From the NCBI GenBank assembly GCA_943788495.1, contig CALSQO010000001.1, positions 1,116,001-1,180,000 on the forward strand: a stretch of DNA of 64,000 nt, in the 5' to 3' direction. The position numbers and the translations under genes are program-made. Positions within the stretch are counted from its first letter, which is position 1, and every line of letters begins with the position of its first letter. Under the pieces are notes generated by a model. The model was not told where the DNA came from and ran no database searches. It saw nothing but the letters and a program-made list of their open reading frames with translations. This document shows, piece by piece, positions 52,102-61,805 of the stretch. This DNA is from UA16 sp905478895. Lineage in GTDB: Bacteria > Bacteroidota > Bacteroidia > Flavobacteriales_D > Sanyastnellaceae.

Positions 52102-53021
52102 GGGATAATGCGCGCACCCTGCGGCGCAATCTGAGCGTGGTGAATGTGATAAGGAATCGCATTTTCAGTCATACAAACCTCTAACGAATGCCCTACGGAC
52201 TGGGCATCTTGTGCATCTTTTGCAATCCAAAAAGTAGACGGACCGCTACCTGATATGCCGCCAGCGCGGGCTCCGGCGAGAAGTGCGACTTGCTTCATCT
52301 GTTCAAAACAAGGAATGAGTCCTTGGCGATGTGGAGTGACCAATAGGTCCTCCAGCGAAAATAATGCCCGTTCAGAATCTCCCTCATAACACGCGGCAAC
52401 AAAGGCGCCCATCCACGCCGATTGCACCACGGCATCTGACATTGGAACCGTTTCGGGCAAAGCTCCTCGTGCATCTGCCGTACGGACCTCAATTTGTGGG
52501 TGAAGGATCACCAAATGCCAATCAAACGGCATTGGAATCGACAACGGAGCTCCTTGAGGCGGACACAACACAAGTCCACCCAACAAAGCAGGTGCCACAT
52601 TATCCGCATGCCGTGCACCGCTTGCCAATTGTTCCCCATCCAGTGCAAATGGAAGCAATTCGTCAGGCCGAAGGCCGGCATTCAATAATTCATTCACAGC
52701 GACCACTGCTCCTGCAGCACTTGCTGCGCTTGAACCAATTCCACTTCCGGGCTTGATGTTTTTAAACAGTTCCAACTCAAGTCCACAAGGGTTATCGAGG
52801 GCCTGAAGAAGACTCTTTGCCGCAACAGAAGCAATGTTACGATCTGCATGTAAATCCAGGGAAGCCCCGTGGACCGAACGAATGCGTACTTCACCAGGGG
52901 TTTGGGTTGTGCGCACAATCATTCGTTCACCCGGGCTACTCAAAGCGCAGCCGAGCGCGTCAAATCCCACATTCAAATTAGCGACCGTTGCCGGAGCCCA
53001 AACCGTTACTTCTCTGCTCAT
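52098..53021 (-). CDS. thrB: Homoserine kinase
   Basis: GHMP-family kinase phosphorylating homoserine. The 307 aa contain VWAPATVANLNVGFDALGCAL (~8-28), the ATP loop IKPGSGIGSSAASAAGAVVAVNELL (~89-113) and the C-terminal GHMP block LLAGARAGGISGSGPSTFWIAKD (~248-270). Length is normal. It is placed between thrA and thrC with 4-nt overlaps on both sides, so the three enzymes are probably made together. Confidence 0.96.
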   Translation of the reverse strand: MSREVTVWAPATVANLNVGFDALGCALSSPGERMIVRTTQTPGEVRIRSVHGASLDLHADRNIASVAAKSLLQALDNPCGLELELFKNIKPGSGIGSSAASAAGAVVAVNELLNAGLRPDELLPFALDGEQLASGARHADNVAPALLGGLVLCPPQGAPLSIPMPFDWHLVILHPQIEVRTADARGALPETVPMSDAVVQSAWMGAFVAACYEGDSERALFSLEDLLVTPHRQGLIPCFEQMKQVALLAGARAGGISGSGPSTFWIAKDAQDAQSVGHSLEVCMTENAIPYHIHHAQIAPQGARIIP

Positions 53022-55471
53022 TTGGACTGACCTATTGCATGAAGATCCGACAAAACACCGCTCGCTGTGATAGCTGCTCCAGCTCCAGCTCCTTGAATGA
53101 CCAGAGGGTGTTCAGCGTAACGAAGTGATAGAACAGCAACAGCATTGTCTGTGCCTTCTAGGCCATAAAAAGGATGATCGGGAGCCAACATTTCAAGTGA
53201 ACATCCACATTGGCCTTTTTTATCCCATCGGGCAACATAGCGCAATCGCTTTCCTTCTGCTTTTGCCTGCGCATGGAGCTCTCGGACGGGGCCTGCCCAT
53301 GATTCAATGTCCTCCATGAAGTCAGCAAGCGTTGCATCCATCGCCCCCACTTTCATGAAGCCTTGAATCGCTACATGATCCATCTCAAGTGAAGCCCCGC
53401 ATGTTCGGGCCAGGATTAAGATCTTTCGGGCTACATCTCTTCCGGAAAGGTCAAGCCGTGCATCGGGCTCTGCAAAACCAAGTTTTACTGCTTGCTCAAC
53501 AGCTGATTCAAATGATGCACCGTTATCCATGCTACTGAAAATGTAATTCAACGAACCACTCAGCACTCCTTCAATGGCTTGAATTTGATCGCCGGTCGCG
53601 AGCATATCGCGCAAACTTCTTAGAATCGGGAGGGCCGCACCGACATTGGTTTCATGCTGGAAAAACACCCGCCCAGGACGAGAAGCGAGCTGGATGGACC
53701 GCCAATCGTCCATGGATTGGGTGGCTGCAATTTTATTCGAGCACACGACTGAGATACCGTCGCGCAGCGCCTGAATGGTCAACGCAGCGACATCCGCCGA
53801 AGCGGTATTGTCCACCCACACCTTGTTCTCGAGCGGCATTGCAAGAAATGCATCGTATGCATCTCGAATGGACTCCAGGGGTTGTCCTGAATCCACATCA
53901 ATCGCGATCCCCGTCGCACCCTCTTCAATTTCGAAAAAACGCTTGCTATTGCACGCACCGACCAGGCGATAGTCAATCCCTTGCGCCAACAATTGTTGTT
54001 GCCGCGTGGCCTGCATCTGCTCAATGAACGCCGAACCTACTTGCCCAACGCCAGCGCAAAAAACATGAATTCTTTTCTCTTCATGGCATTCAAAAAAACC
54101 AAAATGAAGCGCTCGAAGCGCGTTGGGGACATCGTTGGTCCGGACAACAATTGAAATATTCCGCTCCGTGCTGCCTTGCGCAATTGCCCGAACATTCACC
54201 TTCGCATCCGCAAGGGCCTGAAAAGCCTTACCACTCACGCCAGAAGTACTTACCATTCCTCCTCCCACAATCGCTAAGATGCTCAAATTTGAATCGATCC
54301 TTAAGGGCGCCAAGCGCTTGAGTGCGATGTCTGCCTCCAACCCTGAAAGAAGGGCCTTCTTAGCCGCTTCCAAATCACTATCAGCGACGCCGAGCGTCAG
54401 ACTGTTTTCAGATGAACTTTGGGTAATCAGCACCACATTGACCTGAAATTCTGCCAAATGCGAAAAAATCCGTGATGAAAATCCAGGCCTGCCAATCAAG
54501 TGCCCTCCTTCCAGAGTAATCAAGCTAATGTGATTGACACTGGAAAGTCCTCGAACCAGCACCTGGCTTTTCGGCGTCTGCACAATTCGGGTTCCCGGTG
54601 CATTGGACTGAAACGTACTGCGCACAATCAGCGGAATACCGGATTCGCGCAACGGTTGAATCGTAGGGTGATAAATGACCTTGGCACCGAAGTGACACAA
54701 TTCCATGGCCTCTTCGTAGCTCATCTCTTCGATGATTTTAGCCTCAGCCACTATTCTTGGATCCGCCGTCAACATGCCTGGTACGTCCGTTGACTTTTCC
54801 ATGCAATTCGCTTGGATGGCACTCGCGATGATGGAGGCAGTGTAATCACTTCCTCCCCGGCCTAGCGTCGTCGTGGCACCCGATGTGGAGCGACCGATGA
54901 ATCCTTCTGTAATGAGAATTTCAAAATTTAAATCAGCCGAAACACCGGCCTGGATTAACAAGTCCGTTTCTATCCGGTTCACTTCTGCGGAACCAAATTC
55001 ATCATTTGTAACCAACCAATCCCGAGCATCTATCCGGCGCACGCTGAGTCCATTGGCCCGAAGCCATCCCGCCACCAACGGCACTGCCATTCGTTCTCCA
55101 AAGGAGACCAACTGATCCATGCTCTTGTCACTGAGCTCCTTGATCAAAAACAGACCCTCACATAACGCTTTCATTTCGCCCAAACGCGCTTGCAGCTCAC
55201 TGGGAAGTGTACCTTCTGCGCCAACAAGTCCCAAATCGAGGGCAACTTGCATGTGACGATTTTCCAACCCCTCAATAGAAGTGCGAAAAGAGGCATCGCC
55301 CCGCGAAGCCTTGAGTCCAATGTGAATCAAATCGTTGGTGATGCCGCCCATAGCGGAACAAACCACAATGCGTTGCTGTTGCCTTCGTGCCAAAAGCACG
55401 TCGGAAACCTTCCGCATTTCATTGGCAGAGGCCAACGAAGATCCCCCAAATTTTAAAACCTCAATATCCAT
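53018..55471 (-). CDS. thrA: Bifunctional aspartokinase/homoserine dehydrogenase
   Basis: Catalyses the first and third steps of threonine synthesis. The 817-aa fusion begins with the aspartokinase domain (VLKFGGSSLASANEMRKV, res 5-22; GRGGSDYTASIIASAI, ~205-220; MLTADPRIV). Two ACT-type domains follow (~310-450; HLIGRPGFSSRIFSHLAEF, VVGGGMVSTSGVSGKAFQAL), as in allosterically inhibited ThrA. The homoserine dehydrogenase part starts at VFCAGVGQVGSAFIEQM (~465) and includes GSLNYIFSSM, PDARLDLSGRDVARKILILAR and a Lys/Asp-rich core. Length equals E. coli ThrA (820). It is first in thrABC; 105 nt separate it from fabI upstream. Confidence 0.96.
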   Translation of the reverse strand: MDIEVLKFGGSSLASANEMRKVSDVLLARRQQQRIVVCSAMGGITNDLIHIGLKASRGDASFRTSIEGLENRHMQVALDLGLVGAEGTLPSELQARLGEMKALCEGLFLIKELSDKSMDQLVSFGERMAVPLVAGWLRANGLSVRRIDARDWLVTNDEFGSAEVNRIETDLLIQAGVSADLNFEILITEGFIGRSTSGATTTLGRGGSDYTASIIASAIQANCMEKSTDVPGMLTADPRIVAEAKIIEEMSYEEAMELCHFGAKVIYHPTIQPLRESGIPLIVRSTFQSNAPGTRIVQTPKSQVLVRGLSSVNHISLITLEGGHLIGRPGFSSRIFSHLAEFQVNVVLITQSSSENSLTLGVADSDLEAAKKALLSGLEADIALKRLAPLRIDSNLSILAIVGGGMVSTSGVSGKAFQALADAKVNVRAIAQGSTERNISIVVRTNDVPNALRALHFGFFECHEEKRIHVFCAGVGQVGSAFIEQMQATRQQQLLAQGIDYRLVGACNSKRFFEIEEGATGIAIDVDSGQPLESIRDAYDAFLAMPLENKVWVDNTASADVAALTIQALRDGISVVCSNKIAATQSMDDWRSIQLASRPGRVFFQHETNVGAALPILRSLRDMLATGDQIQAIEGVLSGSLNYIFSSMDNGASFESAVEQAVKLGFAEPDARLDLSGRDVARKILILARTCGASLEMDHVAIQGFMKVGAMDATLADFMEDIESWAGPVRELHAQAKAEGKRLRYVARWDKKGQCGCSLEMLAPDHPFYGLEGTDNAVAVLSLRYAEHPLVIQGAGAGAAITASGVLSDLHAIGQSK

Positions 55472-55576
55472 TGAATCAATTGAGCAAAACGCGGTTTAAC
55501 CTGATCCTTGCAGACGCCTTGCTTTGATGGATACGAAGATTCACACGCGTAGGTTTCGCATGCAGTAGGCAAAAAA

Positions 55577-56398
55577 TTATGCCTCCGGCTCAAATTTTGA
55601 AATGACTTCCTGGCTTACTCCCGTATTCGAAAATCCACCATCATGGAAAAGGTTCTGCATCGTCACAAATCGCGATAAATCACTAAAGAGTGAAACGCAA
55701 TAATCTGCGCATGCGAGGCCGTCCGCATTTCCAAGTGGACTCATGGATTCGCTGTAGGCGATAAATTCATCAAAACCTTTCACACCGCTTCCGGCGGTAG
55801 TGATGGTTGGGCTTTGACTCACCGTATTGACGCGTACTTTTTTCGCCACACCATAATGGTAGCCAAAGCTTCGTGTGATGCTCTCCAAAAGACTTTTTGC
55901 ATCCGCCATATCCCCATAATCCGGGAAAATACGCTGCGCGGCGATGTACGTCAAGGCCACAACGCTTCCCCAGTCATTGATTGCATCCAGCTTTTTGGCA
56001 ACCGCCAATGTTTTGTGCAAACTGATCGCACTCACGTCCAACGTCGTTTGCAGCCAATTGTAATTGACATCCGTGTAGTGCTTGCCTTTTCGAACATTGG
56101 GGCTCATGCCAATGGAATGAAGGACAAAGTCGACCTGTCCCCCGAAGTGTTCCATCGCACCTTCGAACAAGGCTGTAAGATCTTCAACACTTGTCGCATC
56201 TGCAGGAATCACAGGAGCATCACCCACCAGTTTCGAGAGGTTATTGATTTCTCCCATCCGCATTGCGACAGGAGCATTGGTTAGCACCAGTTCTGCGCCT
56301 TGCGCATGCGCTTGAAGTGCTGTTTTCCATGCAATGGACTGGTCATTCAATGCACCGAAGATGATGCCCTTTTTTCCTTTCAATAAATCGTTGGCCAT
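55577..56398 (-). CDS. fabI: Enoyl-ACP reductase (NADH), FabI
   Basis: Reduces trans-2-enoyl-ACP in fatty-acid elongation. The 273 aa show the NADH loop GKKGIIFGALNDQSIAWKTALQA (~8-30), VIPADATSVEDL, VDFVLHSIGMSPN (~90-102), VVALTYIAAQRIFPDYGDMADAKSLLESITRSFGYHYG (~145-180) with the Tyr-x6-Lys pair, and RVNTVSQSPTITTAGSG (~187). The C-terminal LGNADGLACADYCVSLFSDLSRFVTMQNLFHDGG is also typical. A -7 box lies 23 nt upstream. It is upstream of thrA on the same strand but probably a separate unit. Confidence 0.95.
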   Translation of the reverse strand: MANDLLKGKKGIIFGALNDQSIAWKTALQAHAQGAELVLTNAPVAMRMGEINNLSKLVGDAPVIPADATSVEDLTALFEGAMEHFGGQVDFVLHSIGMSPNVRKGKHYTDVNYNWLQTTLDVSAISLHKTLAVAKKLDAINDWGSVVALTYIAAQRIFPDYGDMADAKSLLESITRSFGYHYGVAKKVRVNTVSQSPTITTAGSGVKGFDEFIAYSESMSPLGNADGLACADYCVSLFSDLSRFVTMQNLFHDGGFSNTGVSQEVISKFEPEA

Positions 56399-56420
56399 GT
56401 CGTGAATTTGTAATCGGTCA

Positions 56421-56428
56421 CAAACCTA
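56421..56428 (-). promoter_or_regulatory. -7 box candidate for fabI
   Basis: On the minus strand this reads TAGGTTTG, a full TAnnTTTG match, 22 nt upstream of the fabI start codon. No clear TTTG sits at the -33 distance. Confidence 0.45.
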
Positions 56429-56463
56429 ATTCAGATTTATGAAAGCCGCACGATTTCAGCGCA

Positions 56464-57873
56464 TTATGCTTCGGGGAATATTTTACCTGGATTCAATGTG
56501 TTTTTGGGGTCAAACACTTTTTTGATTTCGCGCTGCAGTTGCAATGCGCGTTCCGAAAAGGCAAGGTCCATGAAAGGCTTCTGGACCAGGCCTATGCCGT
56601 GCTCTCCACTCAATGTTCCTCCCAATGCTATCACTTCTTCAAAAATAGCACGTACGGCCAACGGCAATTCCTCTTCCCAGCGTGCATCGGGCATCTCTTG
56701 CTTTAAGATGTTTACGTGCAAATTTCCATCCCCTGCGTGTCCATAGCAGACGCTCTCAAAGCCGAAATCCCTACCAATCTTCTTGACCGATTGCAGCAGT
56801 TGGGGCAATACTCCGCGAGGCACAACCGTATCCTCTTCCTTATATATGCTCTTGGACTTGACAGCCTCGCCAACGGCGCGTCGCAAACGCCAGAGTTTAT
56901 TTTTAGAAGCTTCATCGTCCGCAAAGAGGGGGTCGTCTCCACCACATTTCTGGATGACAGGCAAAATTCGCTCTATCTGTGGCATCAAATCATCAAAGCG
57001 AAAGGCATCCACCTCGATGAGCAAGTGTGCTGCGGTATCTGGTAAAAGCTTCAATGAATCGTCGCCTGTGAAATCTTGGGCCAATTCAATGGCGGAACGC
57101 TCCATGAATTCAAGCGCTGAAGGCTGTGACCCGGATTTGAAAATTTCAGCGACGGCGGCACAAGCACGCTCCGCACTCGCAAACGGCACCAACATCAGCG
57201 CATTGTGCGCAGGCCAAGGCAACAACTTCAATGTCGCTTCAGTGACAATTGCCAAGGTGCCCTCACTTCCAACAATAAGTGATGTAAGGTTGTATCCCGT
57301 ACTGTTTTTCAATGTATTAGCACCCGTACGAACAACAGAACCATCGGCCAAAACCACTTCAAGGTTGAGGACCCAATCCTTCGTCACACCGTACTTTACA
57401 GCACGTGGCCCCCCACTATTTTCGGCAATGTTTCCACCAATGGTGCACGTGCCGCGAGAAGCCGGATCAACCGCATAAAACAACCCCACGGATTGGACAT
57501 GCTCCTGCAGCTCCTGCACAATCACACCTGGTTGAACCCTCACTTGGTGATTGATTTCATCGACCATCAAGATGCGGTTCATTTGTCGGGTTGACAAGGC
57601 GATGCCCCCATTAACCGGTAATGCTCCGCCACTCAGCCCAGTCAGCGCACCCGCGGGTGTGACGGGAATGCCCCGCTCATTCGCCCAACGCATAATGCGA
57701 CTCACATCGCTGGTTCGTGTAGGCTCAACAACTATTTGGGGCTGAAAATGCAGGTCTTCGGTATAGTCAGAAGCTGCGCGCTCCAGGCTCTCGCGGTCCA
57801 TTTTGAGCGTACAAGCATCCGCAAATTCTTCCTCGAATGATTTTATCCACAAATCCATCATGCCATCAAACAT
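56464..57873 (-). CDS. FAD-linked oxidase, GlcD/D-lactate dehydrogenase type
   Basis: A 469-aa flavoprotein oxidising a 2-hydroxy acid such as glycolate or D-lactate. The FAD-binding type 4 domain has VEPTRTSDVSRIMRWANERGIPVTPAGALTGLSGGALPVNGGIAL (~50-94), GGNIAENSGGPRAVKYGVTKDWVL (~150-173) and LIVGSEGTLAIVTEATLKLLPWP. The C-terminal domain has VCYGHAGDGNLHVNILKQ (~380) and LGGTLSGEHGIGLVQKPFMDL (~425). The annotated ATG 57873 sits inside a TAnnTTTG-like box, so ATG 57861 or 57858 may be the true start. It is divergent from DPP IV. GlcE/GlcF partners are absent here. Confidence 0.92.
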   Translation of the reverse strand: MFDGMMDLWIKSFEEEFADACTLKMDRESLERAASDYTEDLHFQPQIVVEPTRTSDVSRIMRWANERGIPVTPAGALTGLSGGALPVNGGIALSTRQMNRILMVDEINHQVRVQPGVIVQELQEHVQSVGLFYAVDPASRGTCTIGGNIAENSGGPRAVKYGVTKDWVLNLEVVLADGSVVRTGANTLKNSTGYNLTSLIVGSEGTLAIVTEATLKLLPWPAHNALMLVPFASAERACAAVAEIFKSGSQPSALEFMERSAIELAQDFTGDDSLKLLPDTAAHLLIEVDAFRFDDLMPQIERILPVIQKCGGDDPLFADDEASKNKLWRLRRAVGEAVKSKSIYKEEDTVVPRGVLPQLLQSVKKIGRDFGFESVCYGHAGDGNLHVNILKQEMPDARWEEELPLAVRAIFEEVIALGGTLSGEHGIGLVQKPFMDLAFSERALQLQREIKKVFDPKNTLNPGKIFPEA

Positions 57874-57874
57874 A
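57867..57874 (-). promoter_or_regulatory. Possible -7 box covering the first ATG of the FAD-linked oxidase
   Basis: On the minus strand this reads TATGTTTG, a full TAnnTTTG match, and lies 5 nt before the in-frame ATG at 57861. If used as a promoter, the upstream ATG within it would not be translated. Confidence 0.3.
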
Positions 57875-57915
57875 ACTCAACCCATCTAGATGCCGGCGAA
57901 CGAAGGGCAACTTCC

Positions 57916-57923
57916 TATCTTTC
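57916..57923 (+). promoter_or_regulatory. -7-like box for dipeptidyl peptidase IV
   Basis: TATCTTTC differs from TAnnTTTG by the last base and lies 20 nt before ATG 57944. No strong -33 element is seen. Confidence 0.25.
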
Positions 57924-57943
57924 TCCATTCGAAATCCAACAAC

Positions 57944-60172
57944 ATGAAAAACATTTGTGCATCCGACATCAGGAAACAAGCTGCCTGTGCTTTGATTTTC
58001 GCACTGAGCTTCAACGGCGCAGCTAATGCGCAAGATTTCCCCTTCCAATTGCTTTCCAACGATTTGATCTGGTCAAGCGGGGAATTCAGGGGGGAATACG
58101 TCAGTGGCGTTCGCTCAATGAACGATGGAAAGCATTACACCAGCTTAGAGCGCTCTGAGTCAGGTAGTTCCATCGTAAAGTATGCGTATCGCACCGGCGA
58201 GGCAGTTGACACCATAGCCACCAGCCTGCAGGTTTTTCAGGATGCTCGCAAGGGATTTGACGGCTATGAGTTCTCAGCGGATGAATCAAATTTGCTCATC
58301 ACCACAGAAACAGAAGGCATCTACCGGCATTCCTTCTTCGCCAACTACTACACGCACAGCCTTGAAACCGGTGTTACACGTCCACTGTCTGATTTCGAAA
58401 CGGGCAAGCAACGACTGGCAGCCTTTTCGCCAGACGCGAAGCTAGTTGCCTTTGTTCGTGACAACAATGTTTTCGTCGTTGACCTCGAATCAGGTGAAGA
58501 AACACAAGTCACGACGGATGGCGAACGCAATAAAATCATCAATGGCGCCACCGATTGGGTGTACGAGGAAGAATTTGGAAAGGACAATGGTGTTTTTTGG
58601 TCCCCGGACGGCAAATTCCTCGCTTTTTACCGATTCGACGAATCTGGCGTCAAGGAGTTTTCCATGCCGATGTACGGCCAGCTTTACCCCGAGCCGTACA
58701 CCTTCAAGTACCCAAAAGCAGGAGAAGACAATGCACAGGTCAATGTCTTTGTCTTCAATACCGAAACCGGCAAAACACTATCCGTGCTCCATTCAAAAAC
58801 AGAATACATTCCGCGGGTAAAATGGGGCGTCAACAGCGAACAACTCGTGCTGATGACCATGAATCGCCATCAGAGTGAAATGGGCATACATATTGGAGAT
58901 TGCACTGCGGCGGGAGCTGAAGGCGTGATGATGAAGGAAGTTTGGACAGAATCGTGCAACACTTACATCGACATCACAGATGACATTCGTTTTGTCAACG
59001 ACGGAAAGTCCTTCATTTTGACAAGTGAACGCAATGGCTACAACCATTTGTACAAATTCAATGCGGACGGGAAAGGGAATGACGTGCAATTGACTTCAGG
59101 CGAATGGGACGTTTTAGAAGTGCAGGGGTTTGATGAAAAACGGAAGGAAATCTACTTCTCCTGCTCACAAAAAGGAGCAACGCAGACGCACCTAGCGCGT
59201 GTCAACCTCAAAGGGAAAATGACAATACTTCAAGATGAGTCAGGCACGCATAGCGCCCGGTTTTCTGACTCGTTCGACTATTACATTCATACCCATCACA
59301 ATGCCAATACGCCACCAAACTATACGTTGCGCAATCGCACTGGCGAAGTGGTGCGGGAGTTGAAAACCAATCAATCATTGAAGGACAAAGTGGCAGCATA
59401 CAACATGCAAGCCAAGACATTCTTCACGTTCACCAACGATGCCGGCGTCGACTTGAATTGCTGGATGATCAAACCTCCTGGATTCGACCCCAATCATTCC
59501 TATCCTGTTTATGTAGCGATTTATGGTGGTCCCGGAGTCAATACCGTAGAGGACAGTTGGGGGGGGGCTAATTATTACTGGCATCAACTGCTCGCTCAAC
59601 GAGGATTCATCGTTGCGAGCTGCGATCCAAGGGGCACCCCGAAGCGTGGCCGAACATTTGAACACAGCACCTACAAAGAACTCGGAAAACTGGAGACGGA
59701 AGACTTTATCGACTTTGGAGAGCATCTCGGTGGATTGAAATACGTTGATGCGGATCACATTGGGATTCAAGGATGGTCTTACGGTGGCTTCATGACATTG
59801 CTGAGCATGACGAAAGGGGCCGAGATCTTCAGCGCTGGGATTTCAGTTGCACCGGTGACCAATTGGCGCTATTATGACACAATTTACACCGAGCGCTTCA
59901 TGCAAACCCCCTCTGAAAATGCACGGGGATACGATGACAACAGCCCCGTGAATCACGCTGAAAAACTAGAAGGTCCTCTCCTATTGGTCCATGGCTCTGC
60001 CGATGACAATGTGCATTACCAAAACTCCATGGAAATGGTCAATGCATTGGTTGCAGCAGGAAAGGACTTTGATTTCTTCGTTTATCCCGATCGTAATCAC
60101 GGCATATACGGGGGCAACACCCGGCTTCATCTTTATAACATGATGCTCGATTTTGTCGATGAAAATTTTTAA
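57944..60172 (+). CDS. Dipeptidyl peptidase IV (S9 family)
   Basis: Exported serine peptidase that removes N-terminal dipeptides, usually after Pro or Ala. From ATG 57944 the 742 aa start with a signal peptide (QAACALIFALSFNGAANA). The propeller domain follows (~40-490), including the DWVYEEEFG motif whose paired Glu bind the free N-terminus; this marks DPP IV within S9. The catalytic domain has IYGGPGVNTVEDSWGG, the nucleophile Ser612 in IQGWSYGGFMTLLSM, the Asp in HGSADDNVHYQNS (~688) and the His in YPDRNHGIYGG (~715-722). A POT transporter starts 62 nt downstream, which could import the released dipeptides. Confidence 0.94.
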   Translation: MKNICASDIRKQAACALIFALSFNGAANAQDFPFQLLSNDLIWSSGEFRGEYVSGVRSMNDGKHYTSLERSESGSSIVKYAYRTGEAVDTIATSLQVFQDARKGFDGYEFSADESNLLITTETEGIYRHSFFANYYTHSLETGVTRPLSDFETGKQRLAAFSPDAKLVAFVRDNNVFVVDLESGEETQVTTDGERNKIINGATDWVYEEEFGKDNGVFWSPDGKFLAFYRFDESGVKEFSMPMYGQLYPEPYTFKYPKAGEDNAQVNVFVFNTETGKTLSVLHSKTEYIPRVKWGVNSEQLVLMTMNRHQSEMGIHIGDCTAAGAEGVMMKEVWTESCNTYIDITDDIRFVNDGKSFILTSERNGYNHLYKFNADGKGNDVQLTSGEWDVLEVQGFDEKRKEIYFSCSQKGATQTHLARVNLKGKMTILQDESGTHSARFSDSFDYYIHTHHNANTPPNYTLRNRTGEVVRELKTNQSLKDKVAAYNMQAKTFFTFTNDAGVDLNCWMIKPPGFDPNHSYPVYVAIYGGPGVNTVEDSWGGANYYWHQLLAQRGFIVASCDPRGTPKRGRTFEHSTYKELGKLETEDFIDFGEHLGGLKYVDADHIGIQGWSYGGFMTLLSMTKGAEIFSAGISVAPVTNWRYYDTIYTERFMQTPSENARGYDDNSPVNHAEKLEGPLLLVHGSADDNVHYQNSMEMVNALVAAGKDFDFFVYPDRNHGIYGGNTRLHLYNMMLDFVDENF

Positions 60173-60234
60173 TTCCCTACATTCGACTGAGCAAGGAAAA
60201 CTTGCATTCGTCAAGAACTTAATCAACCATAAAT

Positions 60235-61722
60235 ATGACTGATTCCAACACCGCGGCCAACGGCCATCCAAGAGGACTTTACACACTGTTCTTTTCAGAA
60301 ATGTGGGAGCGATTTTGCTACTATGGCATGCGCGTGCTTTTGACCCTCTTTTTAGTAAAATCCTTGATGAATGGCGACAAAGAAGCCAGCCTTATCTATG
60401 GTGCATATACCGCTTTGATTTATGCCGCTCCAGTATTGGGCGGGCGCATGGCAGACAAGTACTTGGGCTATCGCTATGCCATTCTTCTGGGTGCCGTGTT
60501 AATGGCCATCGGTGAATTTGCAATGGTCGGTGCTGGGGTTTTGAAAAGCGACACCGTGATGCTCCTTGGAATGGGAGCCCTCATTGTAGGCAACGGTTAT
60601 TTCAAAGCGAACATCTCCACGATTGTCGGCAAACTCTACGCAGATGGGGATCCAAGGCGCGATTCAGGATTTACCATCTTTTACATTGGCATCAACATCG
60701 GCGCCTTACTGGCTACCACGTTAGTCGCCTACGTAGGAGAAACCTACGGATTCCATTACGGATTTGGACTCGCCGGTATCGGAATGCTTGCAGGACTTCT
60801 AATCTTCTGGACCGGACGGGACAACTACGCCGCCGCCCCAGGCTTAGAAATCACAGAAGAAGGCCACAAGGCTGTTGGACCCTTGAAGATGTACCAAGCA
60901 ATATCTGTCGGATCATTGGCCCTGATTCCTCTTTGTTATTTCCTCATCAGCCAAAATTCGTGGATGACATACTTGCTGACGGGTTTGTTCGTACTCGTCG
61001 CGGCCTCGTTGATTCGTGCTGGAATCCAGGAGGGCAAGATGTGGCGAGACCGAATGATTGCTTTGGTCATTTTCATGGTCATCAACATTGTATTCTGGGC
61101 TTGCTTCGAGCAAGCGGGTACTTCCCTCACATTATTTGCGGATCGCAATGTTAGCCGAGACATCTTGGGTTGGACCATGCCTGCTTCCATGACGCAGTTT
61201 TTCAACCCTGCCTTCATCATCATCTTCGGTTCCATCTTCTCTGTCATGTGGGTCAAATTGGACAAAATCGGACGGAACCCGAGCATTCCGATGAAATTTG
61301 CATTGGGCATCCTGCAACTAGGCGCAGGTTTCTTGGTCACATTGATCGGCGTTCAATTTGCGGATGAGCAGGCATTGGTTCCATTGCTGACCCTGGTGTT
61401 CTTGTACATGTTGCACACCACCGGTGAATTATTCCTTTCCCCCATTGGCCTTTCAATGGTCACCAAACTATCGCCCAAAAGCATGGCTGGAACGGCCATG
61501 GGTGGATGGTTTCTCAGCTTCGCAATCGCCAATTATGCCGGCGGAATTATTGCTTCAATGACAGGAGGCCACGGCGATTCAGGTGAAACGCTCACGGGCG
61601 CCGAGGGCTTGGCACAGTACACCGATGTATTCTCCACAATTGGGATGGTACTGGTGGTTTTCGCCGTACTCATCGCCATCTTGAATAAGCCACTGAATAA
61701 ACTCATGCACGGTGTGAAGTAA
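60235..61722 (+). CDS. Proton-dependent oligopeptide (POT/PTR2) transporter
   Basis: Inner-membrane MFS importer of di- and tripeptides driven by protons. The 495 aa have 12 or more hydrophobic helices. The family motif at the first helix reads LFFSEMWERFCYYGMRVLLTLFL (~20-42), containing the ExxER proton-coupling residues. The second signature is GNGYFKANISTIVGKLY (~121-137), with DPRRDSGFTIFYIGINIGA after it. The later STEPIGLSMVTKLSPK-like block (FLSPIGLSMVTKLSPKSMAG, ~400-420) is also conserved. It follows the DPP IV gene and is closed by the hairpin at 61769. Confidence 0.95.
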   Translation: MTDSNTAANGHPRGLYTLFFSEMWERFCYYGMRVLLTLFLVKSLMNGDKEASLIYGAYTALIYAAPVLGGRMADKYLGYRYAILLGAVLMAIGEFAMVGAGVLKSDTVMLLGMGALIVGNGYFKANISTIVGKLYADGDPRRDSGFTIFYIGINIGALLATTLVAYVGETYGFHYGFGLAGIGMLAGLLIFWTGRDNYAAAPGLEITEEGHKAVGPLKMYQAISVGSLALIPLCYFLISQNSWMTYLLTGLFVLVAASLIRAGIQEGKMWRDRMIALVIFMVINIVFWACFEQAGTSLTLFADRNVSRDILGWTMPASMTQFFNPAFIIIFGSIFSVMWVKLDKIGRNPSIPMKFALGILQLGAGFLVTLIGVQFADEQALVPLLTLVFLYMLHTTGELFLSPIGLSMVTKLSPKSMAGTAMGGWFLSFAIANYAGGIIASMTGGHGDSGETLTGAEGLAQYTDVFSTIGMVLVVFAVLIAILNKPLNKLMHGVK

Positions 61723-61768
61723 TCCCGTTCAGGAATATTTCGGATCCATTCAAATCATAACCTTTCTG

Positions 61769-61795
61769 AAAAGCGCCTCTAGGCGCTTTTCTTTT
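61769..61795 (+). terminator. Intrinsic terminator after the POT gene
   Basis: Stem AAAAGCGCC / GGCGCTTTT with a TCTA loop (61769-61790) followed by CTTTT. It lies 47 nt after the transporter stop and just before the thioredoxin-like gene. Confidence 0.85.
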
Positions 61796-61805
61796 GCGAT
61801 ATTGC

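Noticed and set aside
55472..55576. Threonine/isoleucine leader peptide or attenuator before thrA
   Set aside because: No short frame rich in Thr or Ile codons and no terminator hairpin is seen in the 105 nt.
57843..57851. Perfect DnaA box TTATCCACA
   Set aside because: It is alone, lies inside a coding region, and one such match is expected by chance in a window of this size.
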